A DNA stretch of 11,653 nt from Nitrososphaerales archaeon TH5896 (GCA_014523625.1 JAATVP010000023.1:1-11653); one strand, 5' to 3'; positions 1 to 7,069 are shown, counted from the stretch's first letter. Notes: generated by a model from the letters alone, not told the origin. Program-made: numbers and translations.

Positions 1-440
1 AGGAAGATTCTACCAGCAAACCACGTCTGCGGAATGAAATATTTTAGAAACATCACATCGTCCATAAATGAGTATGATATAACAACATGAAGCAAATCGA
101 TTAAAGCGGCAACAAGAAATCCAAACCCTACAAAGCGGCTAAAATTATCGTTCAGTGTATGGGCACGGGCAATATAGTAAAACGCAAGAATCGATCCTAG
201 TATTACAGCGAAGAGTTCTATATAGAAATGGTGAATTTCTGACAGTACCCAGAAGTCAAGATCAGTCGAGAAAATTGTAATTATCGAAAGAATTATCGCA
301 GGTATGAGGGTGTAAAAAATAAAAGTACGGTTACGAAGGATAGCAATAAATGAGGAAATGCGAGAACTAGTCCTATGATTAGTAGATGAGGTCTTAGACT
401 GGGAATATGAAGGTGGTGATTCCTTACCCTTGCTCTTCAA
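1..440 (-). CDS. MASE3-type membrane sensor (probable histidine kinase), N-terminal part only
   Basis: The frame stays open for 146 codons and runs off the left edge, so this is only the N-terminus. A Ser/Lys-rich cytoplasmic leader (residues 1-35) precedes hydrophobic spans at about 40-58, 72-91 and 103-122. The pattern ELFAVILGSILAFYYIAR, FVGFGFLVAALIDLLH, then QTWFAGR resembles the MASE3 membrane-associated sensor domain, which usually sits ahead of PAS and histidine-kinase modules. The kinase part lies outside the window, so that role is inferred from the family. The frame has no ATG before residue 126; the only usable start is TTG at 438-440, directly after an in-frame TAA. A TATA-like stretch lies about 100 nt upstream. 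The sensed signal is unknown. A cyclase or another MASE3 output domain is an alternative. Confidence 0.7.
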   Translation of the reverse strand, partial: MKSKGKESPPSYSQSKTSSTNHRTSSRISSFIAILRNRTFIFYTLIPAIILSIITIFSTDLDFWVLSEIHHFYIELFAVILGSILAFYYIARAHTLNDNFSRFVGFGFLVAALIDLLHVVISYSFMDDVMFLKYFIPQTWFAGRIF

Positions 441-537
441 TTATACAATTATCTATATGTTGCCACCTACTAATATCTTCTTCATTACCTTCTGTCTAGG
501 GACCATTTTACGAAATTTTTTCAAAATTCGTGTTTAC

Positions 538-547
538 TTATATAAAT
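538..547 (-). promoter_or_regulatory. TATA-like box upstream of the MASE3 sensor
   Basis: The sequence ttatataaat is almost symmetric, so it could act on either strand. On the minus strand it lies about 98-107 nt upstream of the TTG start at 440, implying a leader of roughly 70 nt. No plus-strand gene starts nearby. It is called from sequence only. Confidence 0.3.
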
Positions 548-591
548 TATCATGATATCCACAAAATCAATAGTATACTTACGGCCTCAAA

Positions 592-648
592 AAATCAAAT
601 TCATTTAAGATAAATCTTCTATTCCTTGCAGTCAACAGAATTTGATTT
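592..648. repeat. 11-bp perfect inverted repeat with 35-nt spacer
   Basis: AAATCAAATTC at 592-602 is matched exactly by its reverse complement at 638-648. It lies just beyond the stop of the HAD gene (ends at 665, minus strand). It could form a long-loop hairpin in the 3' end of that transcript. It is AT-rich and lacks a T-run in the right place, so a terminator role is only a guess. Confidence 0.4.
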
Positions 649-664
649 GAGTTAATAAAGTATC

Positions 665-1570
665 TTATTTGTTTTTATCAAAAAGATCTTCTGAACATAT
701 GAATTCATTTTTTACTAAATGTTCAAGAAAATAAGGTAGATTGTTAAATTCTATTAAATATTGGCAATCGAGCATTGGGGTAAGTCTCTTGTCTGAAATT
801 ACCCCTACAGATACGGAAGCCTTTCTAAATGCTGGATTGTCGTTCTCCGAGTCTCCTAGGTATAGTATGCCCCCTCTACTCAATTCACTATTTTTAATAT
901 TTAGGATATCAGAGACAACAAGATCAAATGCCATACCTTTATCGCAGTATAGTGCATAAATATCTAAAAACGGATGGGACCTATATGTCAGAACATACAA
1001 GTCAGTTGTCGACACGGACGGGAACGACCTATACTTTTGGATCATTTCCTTTAAACCTGGTTCAAGTTGATTCTTGTATAACTTCCAGTCCTTCAAATGT
1101 CTATAATCAATTGTAATGCCTGCTAAAAACTGTCTATCAATGGTGAATTTTCTTTCGACTATTACATTAGCCTTAAATTCTAATTCAATATTCTCTGCTA
1201 ATTTGGACAGCGAAGATGAATTAGCCTGTAGTATTTTCTGACTGTTAGGAAGAAGATAGCGTTTTTTGATACTACCTAAGTTGTCGCTATTATCACTACC
1301 TTCTTCAATCTCATTTGATGCATTTTTATAAATTCTAAGAGCAATGGTTTCAATACCCATAATACATGAAAGTACTCTAGCAAATTTTGCTCTTCTATGT
1401 ATAAAATGATAATCTTTACTCGATATAATACAAACTGGAATTCTTTGTGATACCTCCCACAAGGCCCCTGCTAGCTGCTCTGGTATTAAATCTGTGTTAC
1501 TCCTTATTGTATCAGTTGGAGCCAACGTTCCATCATAATCAGACAAGATGGCATTAATTCTGGTTCGCAT
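665..1570 (-). CDS. HAD-superfamily phosphatase (sugar-phosphate phosphatase type)
   Basis: Predicted cytoplasmic Mg2+-dependent phosphatase of 301 residues. HAD motif I is DYDGTL with nucleophile D11 and acid/base D13. Motif II is the Ser in CIISSKD (S50 or S51). Motif III is probably K211 in DKGMAFD. Motif IV is GDSENDNPAF, with metal ligands D240 and D244. The region between motifs II and III (about 75-205) is a C2-type cap, as in trehalose-6-phosphate, sucrose-phosphate and mannosyl-3-phosphoglycerate phosphatases. The GDSENDNPAF and DKG motifs favour that group, but the cap sequence does not tell me the substrate. The ATG start puts motif I at the N-terminus, as normal. The neighbours (MASE3 sensor, GlnA across a 760-nt spacer) give no pathway clue, and no sugar synthase partner is visible. 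Confidence 0.8.
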   Translation of the reverse strand: MRTRINAILSDYDGTLAPTDTIRSNTDLIPEQLAGALWEVSQRIPVCIISSKDYHFIHRRAKFARVLSCIMGIETIALRIYKNASNEIEEGSDNSDNLGSIKKRYLLPNSQKILQANSSSLSKLAENIELEFKANVIVERKFTIDRQFLAGITIDYRHLKDWKLYKNQLEPGLKEMIQKYRSFPSVSTTDLYVLTYRSHPFLDIYALYCDKGMAFDLVVSDILNIKNSELSRGGILYLGDSENDNPAFRKASVSVGVISDKRLTPMLDCQYLIEFNNLPYFLEHLVKNEFICSEDLFDKNK

Positions 1571-1600
1571 ATATATTCCTTCATCTAGATATGTGTGGTC

Positions 1601-1610
1601 TCTATAACTA
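1601..1610 (-). promoter_or_regulatory. TATA-like box of the HAD phosphatase gene
   Basis: On the minus strand this reads tagttataga, 31-40 nt upstream of the ATG at 1570. That would give a short leader of about 10 nt, usual for archaea of this group. Confidence 0.35.
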
Positions 1611-2175
1611 AAGATTTCTCTTATCGTGCCTGCAAGCTAGACGGAATTATCGGAGAAGAATTAGTGCTTTAGGAGAGTAGTTAGTAAGTGTTTAAATTAG
1701 AAACAACTCTGATTTTGGGACTAGGAAAACATGTTGGAACGCTTTATAATTTAATGTTGGTCGTCGTCTACGACGTGAATCTTCTTACCTTGTACTAGAA
1801 GTAACTGTTATTTGTAATTATCATTTTGAGATATTGAAATTTAGTCTCGTGATTTTGTAATGCTAAGAAAATTGATAGTCATCACAGAAAGGATTGCATA
1901 TATGGCAAAGCGTAGATAGGTTCTTTGTCTTCCGATAAGTTGACGATACGGGCTAGAATCTTCGTAATGCTAATAAAGTTTAGGTCAAATTTTGATAATA
2001 TATTCACATGAGTATTACCTAAAATTATACGGTTGTATTTCAAAATAACAGAATATTACTTACAATAATAGCCAAATTTCTTTCACCTCATTTACCTTTG
2101 AAAAATGCAGCTGAGAATTTCCTTCGCTCAGAACTAGAGCTTAATAAGATACTCTTGCGATACATTTAAGTTTGA

Positions 2176-2202
2176 GCCATAGGAAAAATATACGGCTATG
2201 GC
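2176..2202. promoter_or_regulatory. 7-bp inverted repeat upstream of GlnA
   Basis: GCCATAG at 2176-2182 pairs with CTATGGC at 2196-2202 across a 13-nt A-rich spacer. It lies about 130-157 nt upstream of the GlnA start. It could be a stem-loop or a dyad operator; no binding protein is known from the sequence. Confidence 0.35.
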
Positions 2203-2224
2203 ATTAGTCGTGGTGAATAGTGTG

Positions 2225-2241
2225 TGATAACCACATTATCA
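2225..2241. promoter_or_regulatory. Operator-like dyad TGATAA-N5-TTATCA upstream of GlnA
   Basis: A perfect 6-bp dyad with a 5-nt centre, 17 bp overall, about 92-108 nt before the GlnA start. This size and spacing fit a dimeric regulator site, and nitrogen control of glnA is common, but the link is inferred. Confidence 0.35.
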
Positions 2242-2332
2242 ACGACCAAAACTTCATCTTAAGGTAAAAACAAACTGTTATGATGATGATAATGCCTACT
2301 AAATCAATAGAAAAATATTGGTATGGTAATCA

Positions 2333-3784
2333 ATGTCAAAAAATGAAGATCCCAAATTCATTCAGGTAAGGTATACCGATGTTCCTGGTAGATTCTTAGC
2401 AAAGTATGTTGCCAAAAACAAAGAATATGATATAGAAAATCTTTACAAATATGGAATAGGCTTCGACGGCTCATCAGTTAGAGGTTTTGCGGACATCAAT
2501 GAATCTGATCTTATGTTGTTTCCAGATAAATTGACTAGCAGAATTATCACGGAAAATGGGCTGATGATCCCAGGTTACGCAGTTATAAGTGTAATTGCTA
2601 ATGTTTACAGAGGATTTGGACACGGTAGGTTATCCAAGGATCCTAGATACGTTTCTCAATGTATGGAAGAACATCTAAAGCAAAAGGGTTTGTTATGTCA
2701 AATCGGAGCAGAAGTCGAATGCTTCATCTTTGATGATATTGGTCTGAGTGCTACGAGGGATAGCGATGGTGACGAGAGTGAGCCTAAGGTCATATCTATA
2801 GAACAATATGGAGCCGGCAAATATCCAATACGTACAAAAGAGGGATACGATGCACCACCATTTCAAGATTCTCTATCGGCGTTTAGATTTGAAGTATCAG
2901 AAATCTTGACAAGATGTTATGATATTGATGTCACAAATCTGATGCATGAAGTTGCAAGCAGCGGACAAATAGAAATTAACTTTAAGCATAGTACATTGAC
3001 AAGAACTGCAGATAATGTACAAATATACAAAGATGTTGTAAGGAATGTTGCAAAACAGCATAATAGAGTGTCAAACTTTATGCCAAAACCAATATTTAAC
3101 CATAAGAATCTGGGATCCATTAACGGTAATGATAACGGCTCAGGAATGCATACGAGTATCAGTTTATGGGATCGGTCTGACGGTAATAATGGTAAGACAA
3201 ATACGTTCTATGATCAAAATGACGATTACGCCGAAATAAGTCAAATTGCCAGATACTTTATTGGCGGAATCTTAGATCATGCGTCTTCTTTGGCCGCTTT
3301 TGTGACACCAACCGTAAATTCTTATTATAGATTGATTCCTGGGTTCGAAGCTCCTATCTACGTTGCATGGGCAAGAGGTAATAGATCTACCGTTATAAGA
3401 GTGCCGGTAGATGAGAAGAATAATTACAAAACAAAGCGTATTGAATTTAGAGCACCGGATCCGTCTGCAAATCCGTATTTAGCATTTTCTGCCATTGTAG
3501 CAGCAGGACATGATGGGATCAAAAATAAAATAGAGCCTGGAAATCCAATCGATAAAAATGTGTATAAAATGACTGATTTCGAGAGAAGTAGCTTTGGAAT
3601 AAAGTCCCTACCAACCAGCTTAGATGAATCGCTGGGCGCATTAAAGAGTGATTCGGAATATCTTGATGTATCCTTTCGCAATGACCTCATAGATACTTAC
3701 CTTATGCTCAAAGAGGAAGAGATAGCACAGATAGGAAAAGATAGTATGAAAGCTAAACAGTTCATGCTCTACTACGATGTCTGA
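2333..3784 (+). CDS. glnA: Glutamine synthetase, type I
   Basis: ATP-dependent ligation of ammonia to glutamate, the main ammonia-assimilation step; type I enzymes are cytoplasmic dodecamers. At 483 residues the length is normal. The active-site set is complete against E. coli GlnA numbering: D45 in FDGSS (D50), E127/E129 (E129/E131), E206 and E214 in HEVASSGQIEI (E212/E220), H273 in NGSGMHT (H269), R333 and E339 in RLIPGFEAP (R321/E327), R351 and R356 (R339/R344), E371 and R373 in RIEFR (E357/R359). Y411 aligns with the adenylylation Tyr397, but the surrounding NLYDLP motif is not kept (NVYKMT), so adenylylation is unlikely. Oddities: a 9-residue stretch between PKPIF and NGSGMH, and HTS where HTH or HVH is usual. 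The sequence is divergent enough that it may be a second paralogue. Confidence 0.95.
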   Translation: MSKNEDPKFIQVRYTDVPGRFLAKYVAKNKEYDIENLYKYGIGFDGSSVRGFADINESDLMLFPDKLTSRIITENGLMIPGYAVISVIANVYRGFGHGRLSKDPRYVSQCMEEHLKQKGLLCQIGAEVECFIFDDIGLSATRDSDGDESEPKVISIEQYGAGKYPIRTKEGYDAPPFQDSLSAFRFEVSEILTRCYDIDVTNLMHEVASSGQIEINFKHSTLTRTADNVQIYKDVVRNVAKQHNRVSNFMPKPIFNHKNLGSINGNDNGSGMHTSISLWDRSDGNNGKTNTFYDQNDDYAEISQIARYFIGGILDHASSLAAFVTPTVNSYYRLIPGFEAPIYVAWARGNRSTVIRVPVDEKNNYKTKRIEFRAPDPSANPYLAFSAIVAAGHDGIKNKIEPGNPIDKNVYKMTDFERSSFGIKSLPTSLDESLGALKSDSEYLDVSFRNDLIDTYLMLKEEEIAQIGKDSMKAKQFMLYYDV

Positions 3785-3804
3785 ACATGATGTGGATTAA
3801 GGCT

Positions 3805-3820
3805 GATTTTAATTTTTAAG
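3805..3820 (+). terminator. T-rich stretch after GlnA
   Basis: Two short T-runs (gatttt then attttt) begin about 20 nt past the GlnA stop, with a third T-run at 3825-3829. T-tracts without a stem are enough for intrinsic termination in archaea. The broken Nudix gene starts about 40 nt further on. Confidence 0.3.
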
Positions 3821-3857
3821 GGTTATTTTAAGATATTTCGTAAGGTATAAAGAGAAA

Positions 3858-4285
3858 ATGAATGAAAGAAGACTAGAGCAATCAATTGGCGCTGTAATAG
3901 CCTATAGACTACCGCATTCATTTCATAAACAATTTGTACTCTTAAAAAGTCCTAGAGGAGATTGGAATTTCGTGATAGGACATAAGGAAAACCAAGAGAC
4001 AGATCATGATACGCTTAAAAGGGAAATCTTTGTGGAAACTGGGATTATCAGCTTCAACATACTCAACTACTTGGGCAAGATAAAATATAAGTTTATGAAA
4101 ACAGGATTTCCAGTACGAAGGAGGTAAAATTCTATTACGTTACCACTGATGACAGCCAGGTTGTACTCTCTGATGAACATGATGATTATATCTGGGTGTA
4201 CTATGAGCAAGCCAGAATATTGTTAACATTCGATCAATCTAAATTGATCCTTGAGATAATGAAATATACCTTATTGTACGATTAA
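3858..4285 (+). pseudogene. Nudix hydrolase (Ap4A-hydrolase-like), frameshifted
   Basis: The ATG frame gives 89 residues up to a TAA at 4125-4127. Shifting by one base at about 4116-4118 continues the same fold to a stop at 4283-4285 (KEVKFYYVTTDDSQVVL, DEHDDYIWV, then ILLTFDQSKLILE). The full protein would be about 142 residues, normal for small Nudix pyrophosphatases that cleave dinucleoside polyphosphates. One lost A in cgaagg explains the break. The Nudix box is G41-x5-E47-x7-R55-E56-I-F-V59-E60-T-G62-I: V59 replaces the first Glu of the canonical EE pair, and the usual FPKG before the box is FVIG. Both defects suggest a decaying gene rather than only a base-calling error. It follows GlnA on the same strand after 73 nt. 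Confidence 0.8.
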
Positions 4286-4461
4286 GAAAGATCTCTAATA
4301 TCATCCGATTATGATTGCTTTCGTAGTAATTCTGTCTTTTTCACCAACAGATATTTTTACGCTGCTTGTTACTGGCTAATAGTAATATCTAATAGAGACT
4401 ACTACTATATGTAATATAGCGTTCTTCTAATGTGCAGCTTCTAATCCACAGCAATACATTC

Positions 4462-5640
4462 TCACACCTGCTGCTTCCTCTCTATCTCTTGTAATCTCAC
4501 AGTTAACATCATAAGTTGGTCTGACAATTGTGCAATCGCATCGTCCTTAGTCTTATCATGCTCTAATAGTGATTGATTTAATCCTTCTAATTCGTTGACT
4601 TTGCTCTGTATGTCGGCACCTTTTCTTTCAAGTTGATGCACGTTTAGAAAAGTCAAATAAGGTTCGATTTTTTGAAATATCTCTGCTTTTTCTTGTTCTT
4701 TTTTCGTCCAATATGTAGAACCTGAATGACCAATGAAATACTCAGAGAAATCCTGGTACCCAAGATCGGAAATTGTAGTCTTAACAAATCGCCTGAAGGA
4801 ATGAAGAGTAATTTCTCTACGTTTTTCGTTACCGTCTTCTCTTGTACCTTTACCCATTCGATCTAGGGTTTTCGCGAAAGACCTACACTGCTCAACATAG
4901 AGATTGTCTGGATTAGGATTTTTCCTGGATTGATAAACTGAAAAAATTAGGTCAATTTCGTTCTTTTCAGGTGTTCTGTATTCCGACATAGCCTTACCGT
5001 TACTATTCGAGTAACAAACCCGCCTTACCCTATATTTATAGTCGAGCCAGGAAGATAGCTGATATTCTAGTTCAGATGTGAGAAATATTGTTCGGTCAGA
5101 TCTTGTCTTTGTGAACTCTCCTCTTACATATAGTCTTGGAGGATTTGATTGCAGGTCTAAGTCTTTAATACGCACTGATAGCGCTTCTACTGCCCTCATT
5201 CCAGTTGCTGCAAGAAGCATGACGTATGTTTTTAGTCGAATATCTGAACAGGTATTCAGGATGTTTACGATGTCTTCTTTAGATAACGCCTCTTTGTTCC
5301 TTCTGACTACTTTTGGTAGTTTAATCTTTAACTTGAATTTCCGTGGGCTTACATCAACATCGTAATATTCAAGAAAATTCTTTACTGTTACTACTTGTTG
5401 CTTCAAAGTTAGATTCGAGATGTTCTTAGTTGATTTCAAATATGCTCCATACTGACTGAGAATATCATATGGATCTCTGGAACCGTCTTTAATTTGTTTG
5501 ATAATTATGTCGATCGATACGTTGTATGTATTTTCGACAAAGACTTTCAAGGAACATAATCTGTACTGGTATTCCTTTGCCGTAGATCTGCTCATCATAT
5601 TAACATTAGAAATATAGGCCGAAATTTTGTCGGAATTCAA
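4462..5640 (-). CDS. Tyrosine recombinase / phage-type integrase with C-terminal coiled coil
   Basis: Predicted site-specific recombinase of 392 residues. An N-terminal SAM-like core-binding domain spans about 5-95 (RSTAKEYQYRL and TLKQQVVTVKNFLEYY). The catalytic domain spans about 115-335: R149 in AATGMRAVEAL, K178 in FTKTRSDR, H280 and R283 in HSFRRF, H305 in IGHSGSTY, and probable nucleophile Y310. H305 to Y310 is shorter than the roughly 9-residue spacing of XerC/D-like enzymes. Residues 340-390 are a Leu/Glu/Lys heptad-like coiled coil. The start is TTG (5638-5640), directly after an in-frame TAA. The first internal ATG is codon 15, but using it would trim the start of the core-binding domain, so TTG is preferred. 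A TATA-like sequence lies at about 5683-5690. I see no att repeats, tRNA or excisionase nearby. It may be a lone or domesticated recombinase. Confidence 0.85.
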   Translation of the reverse strand: MNSDKISAYISNVNMMSRSTAKEYQYRLCSLKVFVENTYNVSIDIIIKQIKDGSRDPYDILSQYGAYLKSTKNISNLTLKQQVVTVKNFLEYYDVDVSPRKFKLKIKLPKVVRRNKEALSKEDIVNILNTCSDIRLKTYVMLLAATGMRAVEALSVRIKDLDLQSNPPRLYVRGEFTKTRSDRTIFLTSELEYQLSSWLDYKYRVRRVCYSNSNGKAMSEYRTPEKNEIDLIFSVYQSRKNPNPDNLYVEQCRSFAKTLDRMGKGTREDGNEKRREITLHSFRRFVKTTISDLGYQDFSEYFIGHSGSTYWTKKEQEKAEIFQKIEPYLTFLNVHQLERKGADIQSKVNELEGLNQSLLEHDKTKDDAIAQLSDQLMMLTVRLQEIERKQQV

Positions 5641-5689
5641 TTACATTAATTATCTGGTCATGACTATTAACCGTATTGTATTGATAAAT

Positions 5690-6196
5690 TTGGATGCACT
5701 ACCAATACTTGGATTGGTTGACATCGTCGAATAGTAACATTAGATAATTCAAGTGACAGGGTTATTAGAGACGGTAATAAAGGTGCTAAAAGAGCAGAGG
5801 GAGTGCTTTTGTTGCTTGATGTGATCATCAGAAATGCTAAGCGGCTAAAACAACTCACAGATAATATACTCGATGTAACAAAGATCGAAATGCCATGATC
5901 TTGGTAACAGTTCGGATAGTAATCATGAGATTATCGTAAGCATAACAGACAATGGACAAGGAATACCTCCAGATGTAGCTCCGAATCTTTTCACAAAGTT
6001 TGTCTCTGGTTCTGATTCAGGTACAGGATTAGGTCTGTATATATCTAAAAATATAATTGAAGTTCATGGAGGAAAAATTTGGGCCAAGAATAATGATGTA
6101 ATAGCTTCAGCGGATGGAATTGCTTCCATACCCTCTTCAGGTGCTACGTTTAGTTTTTCCCTACCTGTCTTAGAAATTATTACAAAGTCCAAATAG
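5690..6196 (+). pseudogene. Histidine kinase remnant (HisKA fragment joined to HATPase C-terminal half)
   Basis: Three pieces of one kinase lie in order. Piece one (about 5690-5731) reads NLDALPILGLVDIVE, the tail of an H-box without its His, then stops. Piece two (5731-5895, a different frame) ends in RNAKRLKQLTDNILDVTKIE, HisKA helix 2. Piece three (about 5897-6196) carries the G1 box TDNGQGIPPDVAPNLF, the G2 region SGTGLGLYISKNIIEVHGG, and GATFSFSLPV to a stop at 6194-6196. The roughly 80-100 residues between helix 2 and G1, including the N-box, are missing. Without the His and the N-box it cannot signal. The pieces match the intact kinase at the right end of the window closely, marking the same Nitrososphaeria family. 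The 5' end stops about 50 nt from the recombinase start. Confidence 0.85.
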
Positions 6197-6341
6197 TCAA
6201 TGCAAACTTGTTTTAAAATCTTGAGTTATGTTAACAAGTAACTGAACGCGAAGTTTATTATTTATTGCAAATAATCTCTCCCTACAGCTCATCGTAATAC
6301 ATAATTGCTAGTTAGTTTTGTTTCTCATTTTTTCACGTTTG

Positions 6342-6357
6342 ATATCGCTTGCGATAT
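6342..6357. promoter_or_regulatory. Palindrome ATATCGC-TT-GCGATAT upstream of a small membrane protein gene
   Basis: Perfect 7-bp arms around a 2-nt centre. It lies about 36 bp upstream of the TATA box of the 66-residue gene, a position suited to an activator or repressor dimer. It is more GC-rich in the core than its surroundings. No regulator can be named. Confidence 0.4.
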
Positions 6358-6390
6358 TGTGCTTTAAACGATGTTTAGAAATTTATTACA

Positions 6391-6400
6391 CGTATAAAAG
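6391..6400 (+). promoter_or_regulatory. TATA box of the 66-residue membrane protein gene
   Basis: The sequence cgtataaaag is a close archaeal box A match. Transcription starting about 25 nt downstream would give a leader of roughly 15-20 nt before the ATG at 6441. This is the clearest promoter in the window. Confidence 0.55.
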
Positions 6401-6440
6401 GTTAATAATCACCAAATGTTCACAGTATAATTAGCGAACA

Positions 6441-6641
6441 ATGGGTTTATTCACTGTCCTAGTAGTGGTAGTAATAATCCTTGCAATCGTCGGTATGGGA
6501 TGGAAGACATTTTCCTTAGGTGTGATCAATGGTTTTGATCGGGCCGTTGACGTAGGCGCACCGCTGGTTAAAGACTTGACTCAGCAGGCTACTGAATATA
6601 TTGAGGATCCTAGTTTAATTGAAAAAAACGTTCATAATTAG
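6441..6641 (+). CDS. Small single-span membrane protein, unknown function
   Basis: 66 residues. A strong hydrophobic segment covers residues 3-22 (GLFTVLVVVVIILAIVGMGW), followed by a short hydrophilic tail ending EDPSLIEKNVHN. The segment starts two residues from the N-terminus and has no cleavage motif, so it is probably a membrane anchor rather than a secreted peptide. The tail has amphipathic stretches (GVINGFDRAVDVGAPLVKDL). The ATG is supported by a good TATA box at 6391-6400. I do not recognise a named family, although short proteins with this layout are common in ammonia-oxidising archaea. The neighbours on both sides are pseudogene or spacer, so it looks like a stand-alone transcript. 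Confidence 0.65.
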   Translation: MGLFTVLVVVVIILAIVGMGWKTFSLGVINGFDRAVDVGAPLVKDLTQQATEYIEDPSLIEKNVHN

Positions 6642-6715
6642 TTAGCAAATAGTTGAACGACTCCTGATTACTTTGAATGTTTTGTAGAATTAGCTTTGAA
6701 TTCCTTTCAGATTTA

Positions 6716-6739
6716 GACATGTAATGAATGGAACATGTC
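6716..6739. repeat. 7-bp inverted repeat (GACATGT/ACATGTC)
   Basis: Arms at 6716-6722 and 6733-6739 are exact complements with a 10-nt spacer, about 75 nt past the stop of the 66-residue gene. Possible 3' hairpin or protein site. Confidence 0.3.
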
Positions 6740-6773
6740 CATCCTGACACAATTGTAACAAGTATGCTTTATT

Positions 6774-6792
6774 CTTCTGAATCTTTTAGAAG
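6774..6792 (+). terminator. Stem-loop downstream of the small membrane protein gene
   Basis: An 8-bp stem (one G-U pair) with a 3-nt loop, CTTCTGAA-TCT-TTTAGAAG. A T6 run follows about 27 nt later near 6820. The distance from the stem to the T-run is long for a classical terminator. Confidence 0.25.
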
Positions 6793-6898
6793 TAAATACT
6801 ATACTATTGAGATACTCATTTTTTGTTGCGTGTTTTCATCTCTCTTCCTTATTTTACCTAAACTTCTTATGCAATGATGACCATAAGTAAGTACAGAA

Positions 6899-7069
6899 GT
6901 GGCAGCGAGGTGGGGGTCTAGAAACCCGTCACATCCAAAGAATGGAACACAACGAGTTGTTACTGATGCCGCTGATGGTTCCGACCACCTCCAAGTCTTT
7001 ATGAATGGAAGTTGGATACACGACTATAGATGTAAAGAACAGACGAATAAGGACTGTAGGAAAAGATAA
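6899..7069 (+). CDS. Possible small protein (56 aa) or frameshifted 5' end, unknown function
   Basis: From a GTG at 6899 the frame runs 56 codons to TAA at 7067-7069. The middle looks protein-like (VVTDAADGSDHLQVFMNG then SWIHDYRCKEQTNKDCRKR) with a basic, two-Cys tail. The GTG start is weak. An ATG at 6877 lies in another frame (MTISKYRSGSEVG) and meets this frame at a run of five G's near 6912-6916. Losing one G would fuse the two into a roughly 63-residue protein. This may therefore be a gene broken in a homopolymer, or a base-calling error. No family was recognised, and no clear TATA box was seen. Confidence 0.35.
   Translation: MAARWGSRNPSHPKNGTQRVVTDAADGSDHLQVFMNGSWIHDYRCKEQTNKDCRKR

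Larger units (their letters stand above)
1571..2332. other. Gene-free spacer upstream of glutamine synthetase
   Basis: About 760 nt between the divergent HAD phosphatase and GlnA genes. Scanning both strands I saw no convincing reading frame, tRNA-like fold or decayed protein. It contains a short CGTCGT/ACGACG hairpin near 1762-1775 and an imperfect direct repeat (gtaatgctaa followed by aaa/tt) near 1857 and 1965. Two inverted repeats, listed separately, lie in the last 160 nt before GlnA. A small RNA cannot be excluded from sequence alone. Confidence 0.5.

Noticed and set aside
4286-4461. Possible attachment site or tRNA fragment next to the recombinase 3' end
   Set aside because: I found only short ctaatag repeats, no tRNA arm and no matching repeat on the other side of the recombinase.
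5078-5365. 95-codon plus-strand frame
   Set aside because: It lies wholly inside the recombinase gene on the opposite strand and has no protein features of its own.
5667-5858. 63-codon minus-strand frame upstream of the recombinase
   Set aside because: The opposite strand carries recognisable histidine kinase remnant sequence, which explains this stretch better.
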